This document shows, piece by piece, positions 25,672 through 33,739 of a stretch of 64,000 nucleotides of DNA; within the stretch, counting starts at the first letter, position 1; the number at the start of each line of letters is the position of its first letter. Source of the stretch: Micromonospora thermarum (GTDB lineage Bacteria > Actinomycetota > Actinomycetes > Mycobacteriales > Micromonosporaceae). The translations under genes and the position numbers were made by a program. A model generated the notes under the pieces. The model did not search any database and was not told the origin of the DNA. It saw nothing but the letters and a program-made list of their open reading frames with translations. Where the stretch lies: NCBI RefSeq assembly GCF_012034245.1, contig NZ_JAATEO010000022.1, positions 1-64,000 of the forward strand. The letters are read 5' to 3'.

Positions 25672-25878
25672 TCAGCGAGCCAGCACGACCATGACGACGG
25701 CGATGAATCCCACCAGCAGGACGGTTCCGCCGAACACGACGTAGGGCCACCACTGAGGCGTGGGCCCCGGCCGCAGTCGGAGGGGCTGGGTCGGTTGGTT
25801 CCACGCCGGCGGCACCACGACGACATGACGGCGGTCCGGCCACAGCGGGGGAGGGCTGCCCGGTTCCGACTTGGCCAT
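25672..25878 (-). CDS. Small single-pass membrane protein
   Basis: 68 residues: a Pro-rich soluble N-terminal part (MAKSEPGSPPPLWPD) and a C-terminal membrane helix (WWPYVVFGGTVLLVGFIAVVMVVLAR). An AGGTAGCTCACG stretch precedes the ATG on the minus strand. No recognisable family; likely a genuine small gene because the start, ribosome site and helix are coherent. Confidence 0.5.
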   Translation of the reverse strand: MAKSEPGSPPPLWPDRRHVVVVPPAWNQPTQPLRLRPGPTPQWWPYVVFGGTVLLVGFIAVVMVVLAR

Positions 25879-26054
25879 CGTGAGCTACCTCCGAAGGCGT
25901 CATGCTCGGTCGCTGGTGGTGGACCGGGCGGGCCTGCGGGGGGGTCGGGTGGCGTCCCGCCCGGTCACGGAAGCCGGCGTTCCGCCTTCCACCATTGATA
26001 GGCGACGAAGGCCGCTGGCTCGTTACGTCCGCAACCCCCGGGCGAACAGGCGGT

Positions 26055-26089
26055 GAGGGGGAGCCGCGGTCGCCCGCGGTCTCCCCCTC
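26055..26089 (-). terminator. Hairpin after the amidase gene
   Basis: Arms GAGGGGGAGCCGCGG and CCGCGG-TCTCCCCCTC with a single-base bulge and a 4-nt loop lie just beyond the amidase stop (26116, minus strand). This is a plausible factor-independent terminator. Confidence 0.6.
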
Positions 26090-26115
26090 TCGATGCTCAG
26101 GCCGTCGCGCGACCG

Positions 26116-27918
26116 TCAGCTCTTCGGGACCCGGAGTTGGTCCCAGGTGGACTTGCCGGGCCAGCCGTCGGCGTCGGCGCCGCTGTAGCCGAGCTTCTGC
26201 TGCCACTTGGCGTACGACTGGCGGTCGGCGTCGGACCACTGCGGGCCGGGCCCGACCCGGTAGAGGCCACAACCCTCGGCGACGAGCCGGCGACCCATGT
26301 TCGTCACGATGACGCTGTTCGGGTTGGCCTTGAACCACTCCGCGCCCGGGTAGGGCTCGTACTGGTTGGAGTAGCGGGGCACCCGCAGCTGGTCCCAGGA
26401 GCTCTTGCCGGGCCAGCCGTCGGCGGCGGCGCCGGTGTAGCCGAGCTTCTGCTGCCAGGCGGCGTAGGACTGGCGGTCGACGTCGGTCCACTGGGGGCCG
26501 GGGCCGGACGTGTACCTGCCGCAGCCCTCGGCGATCAGGCGGCGTCCCATCTCGGTGATGATCGGGCTGTTCGGGTTCGACTGGAACCAGGCCGCGCCCG
26601 GGTACGGCTCGTAGGTGCCGCTGCCGGTCGCACCGCCCTGCTCGTAGGAGCCGCCGCCCTGGTGGGGCACCCGCAGCTGCGCCCACGTCGTCGGGCCGGG
26701 GATGCCGTCGGCGTCGGCACCGGTGTAGCCGAGCTTGCGCTGCCAGTTCGCGTACGACCGGCGGTCGGCCTCACTCCAGCGCGGTCCCGGGCCGGACAGG
26801 TAGGCACCGCAGCCCTCGGCGACCAGGCGCACGCCCATCGCGGTGATGATCGAGCTGTTGGTGCCCACCGTGAAGAAGGACGCGCCCGGGTACGGCTGGT
26901 AGCCGGTGGCGCCGGGCGAGACGCCGTCGGCGGGGACCATGAGCCGGTCCCAGGACGTCTTGCCGGGCCAGCCGTCCGCGGCCGCGCCGGTGAAGCCGAG
27001 CTTGCGCTGCCACATCGCGTACGCGTCCCGGTCCACGTCGGACCACTGCGAACCGGGACCGACGCGGTAGGGGTTGCAGCCCTCCTGGACCAGCCGCACG
27101 CCCATGGCCATGACGATCCGGCTGTTCGGCCGGCCCTTGAACCACTCCGTGCCGGGGAACGGGACGTAGTCCCCGATGGGGCCGCTGGTCCCGCCCTGCG
27201 GGTCCAGCTCCGAGCTGTGGGCCGGGATGAGGAGCTTGACGCCGATCCCGAACGCGTAATTCGGCATGACCACCATGGGCAGGCCGTTCAAGGCGGCCAG
27301 GGCGGACCAGGGGACGTTGAACTTGGCCGCCACCGATCCGAGGGTGTCGCCGGGCCCGGTGATGTACTCGATGGGGCCGCTGTTGGCGCCGGGATCGAGC
27401 TCGCCGCTCCGGACCAGGTTGTACATGTGGGTGCCGGGGCACGCGGTGGCGTAGCCGTCCCGGTGGCCCAGGATCTCGTTGCCCGCGCCCCCGTAGTAGC
27501 GGAGGTAGGCGATGGCGTCGCGGATGCCCTGCTTCATCTCGCCGGTGGCGGCGGTGTTCCAGATGCCCCAGCCGGACGTGCCGTACCACTCGTAGCCGGT
27601 GCCGACCAGGGCCAGGATGGCGTAGTGGTCGCGGTTCAGGGTCTGGTTGCCGTTCGCGGCGCACTGGCGGTTCTTTCCGCGGCCCTCGTAGACGTAGCCG
27701 TGCCGGCAGACCGCCAGGCTGTAGGCGATGTCGGCGTACCCGTCGTTCTGGTGCATCAACTGCACCTCGCGGACCTTCGCCGCGCACTCCTGGTGCAGCT
27801 GGATCGCATAGAGCGACCCCAGGTAATGGATTTTCACGCCACGGGTGGACGTGATCGGGGGATCGTCGTTCTCGCCCATCGGGCGGGCGCCCCACATCGC
27901 TCGGGTGACGAATTTCAT
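26116..27918 (-). CDS. N-acetylmuramoyl-L-alanine amidase with LysM and four peptidoglycan-binding repeats
   Basis: 600 residues from the ATG reading MKFVTRAMWGARP; upstream residues in frame are not protein-like. The first 170 residues are a zinc-dependent PGRP/Amidase_2 domain (VKIHYLG, HQNDGYADIAYSLAV, ILGHRDGYATACPG). A LysM-like segment follows (YITGPGDTLGSVAAKFNV). Four repeats of about 80 residues end in DxxSYAxWQxKLGYxGADADGxPG and WDQLRVP. The enzyme cuts the lactyl-amide bond of peptidoglycan. No export signal is visible, so release may depend on lysis, a holin or a non-classical route. It lies 49 bp downstream of the alginate-lyase-like gene and is probably co-transcribed with it. 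Confidence 0.9.
   Translation of the reverse strand: MKFVTRAMWGARPMGENDDPPITSTRGVKIHYLGSLYAIQLHQECAAKVREVQLMHQNDGYADIAYSLAVCRHGYVYEGRGKNRQCAANGNQTLNRDHYAILALVGTGYEWYGTSGWGIWNTAATGEMKQGIRDAIAYLRYYGGAGNEILGHRDGYATACPGTHMYNLVRSGELDPGANSGPIEYITGPGDTLGSVAAKFNVPWSALAALNGLPMVVMPNYAFGIGVKLLIPAHSSELDPQGGTSGPIGDYVPFPGTEWFKGRPNSRIVMAMGVRLVQEGCNPYRVGPGSQWSDVDRDAYAMWQRKLGFTGAAADGWPGKTSWDRLMVPADGVSPGATGYQPYPGASFFTVGTNSSIITAMGVRLVAEGCGAYLSGPGPRWSEADRRSYANWQRKLGYTGADADGIPGPTTWAQLRVPHQGGGSYEQGGATGSGTYEPYPGAAWFQSNPNSPIITEMGRRLIAEGCGRYTSGPGPQWTDVDRQSYAAWQQKLGYTGAAADGWPGKSSWDQLRVPRYSNQYEPYPGAEWFKANPNSVIVTNMGRRLVAEGCGLYRVGPGPQWSDADRQSYAKWQQKLGYSGADADGWPGKSTWDQLRVPKS
26118..27180 (-). repeat. Four tandem peptidoglycan-binding domain repeats
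   Basis: Units of roughly 255-290 bp, each coding for PYPGAxWF, then the PNSxII-MGRRLVAEGCG, GPGPQWSD and KLGY elements. The DNA of the units is highly alike, especially around GGCCAGCCGTCGGC, suggesting recent duplication or gene conversion. Confidence 0.8.
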
Positions 27919-27967
27919 CGCGGAAACTTCTCTCTGGTCGGTGGCCGGCGGATATCGGGAGCGCGCT

Positions 27968-29080
27968 CTACAGGGAGTAGGCGAGGCCCCCGAATCCGAG
28001 CTGGTCGAAACCGCCACCTTCGGTACGTGCCTTGTTCGCCAGGACAGCCGTGTTGGGTGCCGACAGGCCCTTGCGGGTGACGTAGTGGTTGTGGATGAGC
28101 GCCCACGCGGGGCTGGTCGCCGAGGTCCCCCAGGTGCCGAGCGCCGGGGCCTCCGACGGCTCGGGCTGGACCAGCGCGAGCTCCTCGGCGGCGGCGAGCA
28201 GCCGGTTGCCGTGGCTCGCGTACAGGTCGCGGCCCTGGCTCCAGGCCATCTCGCAGATGGCCGCGAGCAGGCTCAGCCCGGTGACCGAGTACCGGTCGGA
28301 GTCTCCGCCGTTCCAGATGTACGGGATGGAGTTCATCAGCCGCGGCGTGCCGGTGACGAGCGCCGTCGCCTGGTCGACCTTGGCGATGTCGTCGCAGAAG
28401 ATGCCGGTCGCCAGGACCGAGGCGATGTGCGACAGCTCCCAGTTGGCCTTGTACGACGGCGCGCACGAGTCGAGCGGCGCGGTCAGGAACGTGTTGCTCG
28501 CCGGGTAGAGGACGTTCGTCAACAGCGCGGCGAGGCGCGCCTGGTCGAAGCCCGCGTGGTCGCGGACGATCTCGGCGGCGTTGGCCAGCAGGAAGCCGTA
28601 GATGCCGGACGTCTGCCCGAGGAACGGCGTGCCGGAGACCGACGTGAGGGTCTGCGACCAGGCGTTGAGGATGTCGCGAGCCGTGTCGGCGTGCGCGGTG
28701 ACGCCGGTGAGCTTCCAGCGCAACGCGTTCTGGTAGGCGGCGTGCGCGTCGTCCAGCAACTGGATGTAGTTCTCACCGGAGCCACCGGTGTTCAGCGCCG
28801 CCACCGGCTTGGCCGCCCAACCGGACTGGGAGCGGGCGTTCGCCTTCACCGCGGTCCAGCCGGAGGACCAGGGAGCCGTGGTGGCGGCGCTCTTGGCCTT
28901 GAGGTCCGTGAAGCCGGCCGCGGTGTGCAGCAGGCCGGGGTGGGCGAAGACCGCGGCGTGCGCCTCCGTCGCCGACAGCGAACCCAGGACGCTCGTGGCG
29001 CTCGCCCCGGCGCCGACGAGCGCGACATTCCGGAGGAACGATCTGCGGCTGGATCTGGTCGTGACCGGATCAAGTGACAT
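27968..29080 (-). CDS. Tat-exported alginate lyase-like protein
   Basis: 370 residues from the ATG preceded by AAAGGA. A Tat signal is clear: SSRRSFLRN, a hydrophobic stretch and cleavage after AHA near residue 40. The mature protein is an all-helical alginate-lyase-family (PL5-like) fold: NTGGSGENYIQLLDDAHAAY, RDILNAWSQTL, LLANAAEIVRD and NWELSHIAS are conserved. Members cleave uronic-acid polysaccharides by beta-elimination, but many actinobacterial copies are uncharacterised. It heads an operon with the amidase, suggesting joint attack on cell-wall or exopolysaccharide material. Confidence 0.85.
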   Translation of the reverse strand: MSLDPVTTRSSRRSFLRNVALVGAGASATSVLGSLSATEAHAAVFAHPGLLHTAAGFTDLKAKSAATTAPWSSGWTAVKANARSQSGWAAKPVAALNTGGSGENYIQLLDDAHAAYQNALRWKLTGVTAHADTARDILNAWSQTLTSVSGTPFLGQTSGIYGFLLANAAEIVRDHAGFDQARLAALLTNVLYPASNTFLTAPLDSCAPSYKANWELSHIASVLATGIFCDDIAKVDQATALVTGTPRLMNSIPYIWNGGDSDRYSVTGLSLLAAICEMAWSQGRDLYASHGNRLLAAAEELALVQPEPSEAPALGTWGTSATSPAWALIHNHYVTRKGLSAPNTAVLANKARTEGGGFDQLGFGGLAYSL

Positions 29081-29344
29081 GACATTTCCTTTTGGACAAG
29101 GAAGGCCACCGCGCCGACAAAGTCGAGGCAGAATGGAGCATTGCCAGAACACGCAGTGGACTTCGTGCGGGGCCTGCTGAGCGGCCGGGCCACCACATGG
29201 TGCCGTTTCGGACAGGCCCCGGCAATAGTGCCGAATGGATGGGGAGGAAAAGCTCCCCCTTCAGTCACCTACCGGAATTCACGCATCGGCGGTTTGCTGA
29301 AATGCGGCTGATCCGCGTTGGCGGAAAGCGCCACCTGGGGTGCC

Positions 29345-29387
29345 CACGCGGCCCGGCGGACAGAAGGGGGGTCCGCCGGGCCGCGTG
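29345..29387. terminator. Strong 17-bp perfect hairpin
   Basis: Arms 29345-29361 and 29371-29387 (core GCGGCCCGGCGGAC) are fully complementary around AGAAGGGGG. It sits in the divergent gap 29081-29444 between the alginate-lyase-like and kinase genes. It could insulate the kinase promoter from antisense or upstream transcription; no T-tract. Confidence 0.6.
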
Positions 29388-29430
29388 CCGTCCTGATCAC
29401 AGCGCGTCGGAGGTCGCCGTACTCCTCGGG

Positions 29431-29436
29431 CATAAT
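29431..29436 (+). promoter_or_regulatory. -10 element of the receptor kinase gene
   Basis: CATAAT ends 8 bp before the ATG at 29445, giving a leaderless or near-leaderless transcript. No clear -35 is seen. Confidence 0.45.
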
Positions 29437-29444
29437 GTCCGGCG

Positions 29445-31283
29445 ATGGTCCACTCGCAGCAGACGGCACCCCACCGGTCCGGGGAGGCCGCCGGTCCGGG
29501 GCTGGACCTCGGCATCGCCGGGTGCACCGGCGCGGTGGTGGTCGGGCGGGGCGGCTTCGGTGTCGTCTACCGGGCCTGGCAGCCGGATTTCCACCGCTGG
29601 GTGGCGGTCAAGGTCCTCGCGGCGGACTGGCACGGCCCGTCCCGGGCGCGCTTCGAGCGGGAACTGAAGACGCTGGGCCGGCTGTCGGACCACCCGAACA
29701 TCGTCACGCTCCACCAGGCCGGCCGCACCGCCGCCGGCAACCCGTACCTGCTCATGGCGTACGAGGAGAACGGCTCGCTGGCGGACCGGCTGGCCGCCGG
29801 GCGTCCGGCGGCCGAACCCGGCACGGAGGTCGCGGAGCCCCCGTGGGTGGCGGCGGTGGCCGGCGGGATCGCCGTGGCCGGCGCACTGGAGACCGCGCAC
29901 CGGGCCGGCGTGCTGCACCGCGACGTGAAGCCCGGGAACATCCTGATCTCGCGGTACGGGGAACCGAAGCTGGCCGACTTCGGCCTCGCCCGGCCGTTCA
30001 CGGAGACGCCGGACGCGGGCCGGATCACCGCCAGCCTGCCGCACGCCGCGCCGGAGGTGCTGCGCGGCGAGCCGGCATCGGTGGCCTCCGACGTCTACGC
30101 GCTCGCCTCGACGGTGCTGCACTGGATCCGCGGGGCGCCCGCGTTCGCCGCTGACACCGAAGCCGAGCTGCTCCGGCGGATCGCCGTCGATCCCGTCCCC
30201 GACCTTCGACCCGAGGGCGTGCCCGACAGGGTGTGCGCGGCGCTGGAACGGGCCACGGCGAAGGATCCCGCCCGCCGGCACCCCACCGTCGCGGCGTTCG
30301 CGGAGGAGCTGCGGGCGGCCCAGCGGGCGGCGGGTCAGCCGGTGACACCCTTCGTGCTCGGCGAGGTGGCCAAGGTGGTGCCGGCGGACGAGCCGGCCCG
30401 GCCCCGCTTCTCGCTGACCGCCCGCCGGGCGGCCCTCGGTGCGGACCTCACGGCAACCGTCCACCGGACGCGGCGGTCCCGGATTCCCGCGTGGGCCCGG
30501 ACCGTCGGGGTGCTCGTCGCCGTGGGGTCGATGCTGGCCACCGCCGGGTCGGCGGCGCCGCCCGCCGCGGACCGGCTGGCGGTGCCGGCCACGCTGGCGG
30601 TGGGCGAACAGGAGGTCCACGCCAGCTCGGACGAGCACGCGGTGGCCGTCCGCAACGGGGGTGGCCGGGAGGTCCGGCTGAGCGCGGTGACGCCGGTCGG
30701 CCCGCACGGCGGTGACCTGCGGGTGACCGGCGACGGCTGCACCGCGCACGCCCTGGCGCCCGGGCAGCGGTGCGAGGTGCGGGTGGTCTTCACGCCGCAG
30801 GGTCCGGGCCCGCGTACGCCGCTGCTGGCGGTGACCGTGGCGGGGCGCACGGCACCGCTGACCGTCCGGGTGCAGGGAGCCGGGCGACTCCGCCCGGCCA
30901 GCAGGGACGCCGCGCCGCCCGGCCGCTGCTACGACGACGCCGTCCAGATCGTCCCCTCCGCCTACGGGTACGCGGGCGGGCTGCGCACGCTCTCCGTCAA
31001 GCAGTACTGGTCGCCGACGTGCCGGGCGGCGATGGGGTACGTGTGGGTGTGGAAGCAGTACCGCGACAACGCGATGCTCGGCGGTGGCACCTGGCTCGTG
31101 GACCTGGCGATCCGCCCGGCCGCCGGGGACGGCGGCGCACGGCAGCGGGCGCAGGGGCAGCCGCACGAGTTGTGGACCGCGCCGTTCACGGTCGGCGGTG
31201 GCTGCACGGTGGCGACAGCCACGGTGACGCACCGGCGCACCGGCGAGTCGATGACGGCGACGACCGAGCCGTGGTGCGGGTGA
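29445..31283 (+). CDS. Receptor-type serine/threonine protein kinase
   Basis: 612 residues. The kinase domain (about 25-290) is complete: GRGGFGVVYRA, VAVKVL, HRDVKPGNIL, ADFGLARPF and APEVLRGE. A juxtamembrane stretch is followed by one membrane helix (WARTVGVLVAVGSMLATAG, about 345-365). The extracellular part has a beta-sandwich like choice-of-anchor domains (VTGDGCTAHALAPGQRCEVRVVFTP) and a Cys-containing C-terminal domain. This is a PknB-like sensor kinase. The stop overlaps the GTG of the FHA-HTH gene (GTGA), so kinase and a likely phosphothreonine-reading partner are coupled. Ligand unknown. Confidence 0.9.
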   Translation: MVHSQQTAPHRSGEAAGPGLDLGIAGCTGAVVVGRGGFGVVYRAWQPDFHRWVAVKVLAADWHGPSRARFERELKTLGRLSDHPNIVTLHQAGRTAAGNPYLLMAYEENGSLADRLAAGRPAAEPGTEVAEPPWVAAVAGGIAVAGALETAHRAGVLHRDVKPGNILISRYGEPKLADFGLARPFTETPDAGRITASLPHAAPEVLRGEPASVASDVYALASTVLHWIRGAPAFAADTEAELLRRIAVDPVPDLRPEGVPDRVCAALERATAKDPARRHPTVAAFAEELRAAQRAAGQPVTPFVLGEVAKVVPADEPARPRFSLTARRAALGADLTATVHRTRRSRIPAWARTVGVLVAVGSMLATAGSAAPPAADRLAVPATLAVGEQEVHASSDEHAVAVRNGGGREVRLSAVTPVGPHGGDLRVTGDGCTAHALAPGQRCEVRVVFTPQGPGPRTPLLAVTVAGRTAPLTVRVQGAGRLRPASRDAAPPGRCYDDAVQIVPSAYGYAGGLRTLSVKQYWSPTCRAAMGYVWVWKQYRDNAMLGGGTWLVDLAIRPAAGDGGARQRAQGQPHELWTAPFTVGGGCTVATATVTHRRTGESMTATTEPWCG

Positions 31284-31873
31284 GGATGGGCGGGTACTTT
31301 GAGGTCCACGTCGCCGGGTCGGTACGCCTGGTCCCACTGACGGCGGACGCGCTGACCATCGGCCGCGCGCCGGGCAACGAGGTGACCATCGACAGCAATC
31401 TCGTGTCCCGGCTGCACGCCCTGGTCGAGCGCTTCCCCGCCGGCTGGTCCATCCGGGACCTGGGCAGCACGAACGGCACGTTCGTCAACGGCTTTCCCCT
31501 GCGCCCGGCGCAGACCCTGCGGGACGGGGACCGGGTGGAGATCGGGCCGGCCCGGCTGGTGTTCCACTCGCCCGAGGGGCACGGCGGCACGCGTACGGTC
31601 GGGGTGGAGCCACCGCCCCCGCCGCCGGTGCTGACGCCTCGCGAGCAGGAGGTGGTGACAGTGCTCTGCCGGCCGTACGTGGTGGGCGGGACACCGTTCC
31701 CCGAGCCGCCCTCGGTGCGGGCGGTCGCCGCCGCCCTGCACATCACCGAGAGCGCGGTGAAGAAGCACCTCTCCCGGCTGTACGACAAGTTCGGCCTGAC
31801 CGGCAACGACGACCGCCGGCGCTCGCGGCTGGCCGCCGAGGCCGTCCGCCGGGGTGCGGCCGGCTCCCCCTGA
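31280..31873 (+). CDS. FHA domain protein with LuxR-like HTH
   Basis: 197 residues from the overlapping GTG at 31280 (ATG 31286 is the alternative). Residues 20-95 are a forkhead-associated domain: LTIGRAPGNEVTID, SRLHA and DLGSTNGTFVNG. A Pro stretch leads to a helix-turn-helix resembling the LuxR/sigma-4 type (LTPREQEVVTVL, then ITESAVKKHLSRLYDKFGLTG). FHA domains bind phosphothreonine, so the protein is a good candidate substrate or reader of the kinase encoded just upstream, passing a signal to DNA. The DNA target is unknown. Confidence 0.85.
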   Translation: MRMGGYFEVHVAGSVRLVPLTADALTIGRAPGNEVTIDSNLVSRLHALVERFPAGWSIRDLGSTNGTFVNGFPLRPAQTLRDGDRVEIGPARLVFHSPEGHGGTRTVGVEPPPPPPVLTPREQEVVTVLCRPYVVGGTPFPEPPSVRAVAAALHITESAVKKHLSRLYDKFGLTGNDDRRRSRLAAEAVRRGAAGSP

Positions 31874-31913
31874 CCCGGCATGCCCGGGCCGGCCGGTTCG
31901 GCGCGACGCGGGC

Positions 31914-32507
31914 TCACGCGCACGTCGCCCCGCCCGGTCGTGCCGGGCGGGGCGACGGCGTCCCGGCCGCCGCGAAGAAGACCAGGTCGAAGGTGCGCTC
32001 CTCGCCCTCCATGAACTGGCCGCCCGGCACGCAGAAGTGGGCGCAGCCGTCGGACGGGACGGTGGACGTCTCGTAGACGCCGGCCGGCAGGCCCTTGGTA
32101 ATCAGGCAGAGGTTGCTGTGCGGAGCGTCGCTGTCGTACCGCACCGCCAGCGGCAGGCGCCCTTCAAAGGCGCCGTCCGGCTGCCGGACCAGCGTCAGGT
32201 CACCGGCGGAGATGCCGGCCTCCGGCTGCGTGTCCCGGACGTACGGCTTCGGGTCGCGCAGGGAGCCGTCCGACGAGCGGAACCGGGTCCGGAACGGCTC
32301 GTCGGCAATCTCCCGGCCGCCGACCTCGACCGCGAGGCGCCCGTTCTCGGCCTTCATGGCGTACGGCTGGATGGCGGTCAGGACCTCGAAGTCGACGGTG
32401 AAGGCCCGCCGCTCCCCGGGCTGGAGCTCGCCGCCCGGCACGTCGCACTCGACGCGGATCGGCCTGTCCGGCAGCTTCTCACCGCCGCTGTAGCAGGGGG
32501 TACGCAT
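31914..32507 (-). CDS. Hypothetical protein
   Basis: 197 residues from an ATG (MRTPCYSGGEKLPDRPIRVE). It has no signal peptide or membrane helix. The sequence is beta-rich with repeated FTVDFEVL and TFDLVFF-type strands and several Cys (DGCAHFCVPGG), suggesting one or two immunoglobulin-like sandwiches. Convergent with the FHA-HTH gene. I do not recognise the family. Confidence 0.55.
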   Translation of the reverse strand: MRTPCYSGGEKLPDRPIRVECDVPGGELQPGERRAFTVDFEVLTAIQPYAMKAENGRLAVEVGGREIADEPFRTRFRSSDGSLRDPKPYVRDTQPEAGISAGDLTLVRQPDGAFEGRLPLAVRYDSDAPHSNLCLITKGLPAGVYETSTVPSDGCAHFCVPGGQFMEGEERTFDLVFFAAAGTPSPRPARPGGATCA

Positions 32508-32773
32508 GCGAATCCCCCGTGCGTGATGGACGATGGGCCGAGGGCCGAGATGCCGGCCGGACCCGGCCGCGAGCGGCCTTCATGATGTCAGCCCGAGCTC
32601 TCGTACGCTGTCCCTTGTCCCGCCCACGACGTCGATTCAGCTCCGGAGAAGACACCGGCGCGCCGTCCTCTCGCCGGTCGGTCGAACGTCGGCGGTCCCC
32701 TGTCGTTGATCCGGTTGACCCTGCCCGTCACCTGGGACGACGGTGGGGCACCGACTGCCGAGGAGGGACGCCG

Positions 32774-33280
32774 ATGACCCGTCAGCGCGAGACCGTGGAG
32801 GTCGACCCGGTCCTGTTCCGCGCCGTCTACGACTCGCCGGCGTCACTGCCGGGCCGGCACCGCTGGACGACCGGCGAGTCCGACGTACGCCGGATCGAGA
32901 AGCTCCTCGGCATGCCGCCGCGCAGCATCGGCGCGCCGCTGTGGGTCAGTGGCGACGAGCCGGACTGCCCGAAGTGCGCTCGCCGGATCAACTGGTACGA
33001 CATCGTCAACTCGGCGCTGGCCGGGGTGCACGACCGCATGATGATCGCGACGGTCATCCTCGGCGAGCGCAAGTTCGTCAACACCGAGATCCCGGACGGG
33101 ATCGCCGGGGTGCGCTGCGCCGACTGCCGTACCCCGATCGAGGGGCTGCGCAGCTTCAAGTGCCACAACTGGGCGTACGCCTTCGAGGCGCTGGAGGAGG
33201 TACGCCGGCAGATGGCCGGCGGTTCAGCCGTCGAGGGTCAGCTCGCGGCGGTGCCGCAACCCGGGGCGTCCGCCGAGTGA
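32774..33280 (+). CDS. Hypothetical protein with two CxxC pairs
   Basis: 168 residues; the ATG follows a strong AGGAGG. CPKC (about residue 68) and CADC (about 118) probably form one zinc ribbon. Between them lie a conserved-looking INWYDIVNSALAGVHDRMMIATVILG and a C-terminal HNWAYAFEALEEV helix. No export signal. Function unknown; the arrangement suits a nucleic-acid or protein-binding zinc protein. Confidence 0.65.
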   Translation: MTRQRETVEVDPVLFRAVYDSPASLPGRHRWTTGESDVRRIEKLLGMPPRSIGAPLWVSGDEPDCPKCARRINWYDIVNSALAGVHDRMMIATVILGERKFVNTEIPDGIAGVRCADCRTPIEGLRSFKCHNWAYAFEALEEVRRQMAGGSAVEGQLAAVPQPGASAE

Positions 33281-33715
33281 CACCTCGCCGACGGGCGTGA
33301 ACCCGGTGCGCCGGAGCACCGCCAGCGAGGCGGGGTTGTCCAGGGTGGTCGCGGCGGTCAGCCGGCGCAACCCGTACGCCTCCCGGGCGAGCGCGCACAC
33401 CCGGCGGACGCCGTCGGTCGCCAGCCCGCGCCCGGCGGCCCGCTGCGCGACCCGGTAGCCCAGCTCGGCCTCCCCGTCGGCGACGTCGACCAGGTTGAAG
33501 CGGCCGAGGACCTGGCCGTCGTCGTCGACCAGGACGTGGAAGTGACACGCGCCGGTGGCCTGCTCGGCGAGGAGGGCGGCGTGCCGGGCCGGGAATTCGG
33601 CGAAGTAGTCGTCCCCGCGGTCCGGGATCGACCGCGCGAACCAGGAGCGGTTCTCCCGCTCGAACGCGAGCAGCGGGTCGGCGTGGTGGGCGGCGAGCCG
33701 CTGGAGGTCGGGCAC
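33224..33715 (-). CDS. GNAT acetyltransferase, RimJ/RimL-like
   Basis: 163 residues. It begins with the ribosomal-protein-acetyltransferase style LAAHHADPLLAFERENRSWFA and keeps the acetyl-CoA loop RAAGRGLATDGVRRVCA, followed by NPASLAVLRRTGFTPVG. The size is typical. It acts on an N-terminal or small-molecule amine. Its 3' end overlaps the convergent CxxC-protein gene by 57 bp. Confidence 0.87.
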   Translation of the reverse strand: MPDLQRLAAHHADPLLAFERENRSWFARSIPDRGDDYFAEFPARHAALLAEQATGACHFHVLVDDDGQVLGRFNLVDVADGEAELGYRVAQRAAGRGLATDGVRRVCALAREAYGLRRLTAATTLDNPASLAVLRRTGFTPVGEVSLGGRPGLRHRRELTLDG

Positions 33716-33739
33716 GGCTCACCATAGCCAACTTCGCGA

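Noticed and set aside
26053..28080. A 675-codon plus-strand frame opposite the amidase gene
   Set aside because: It mirrors the repeats of the amidase on the other strand and has no family features.
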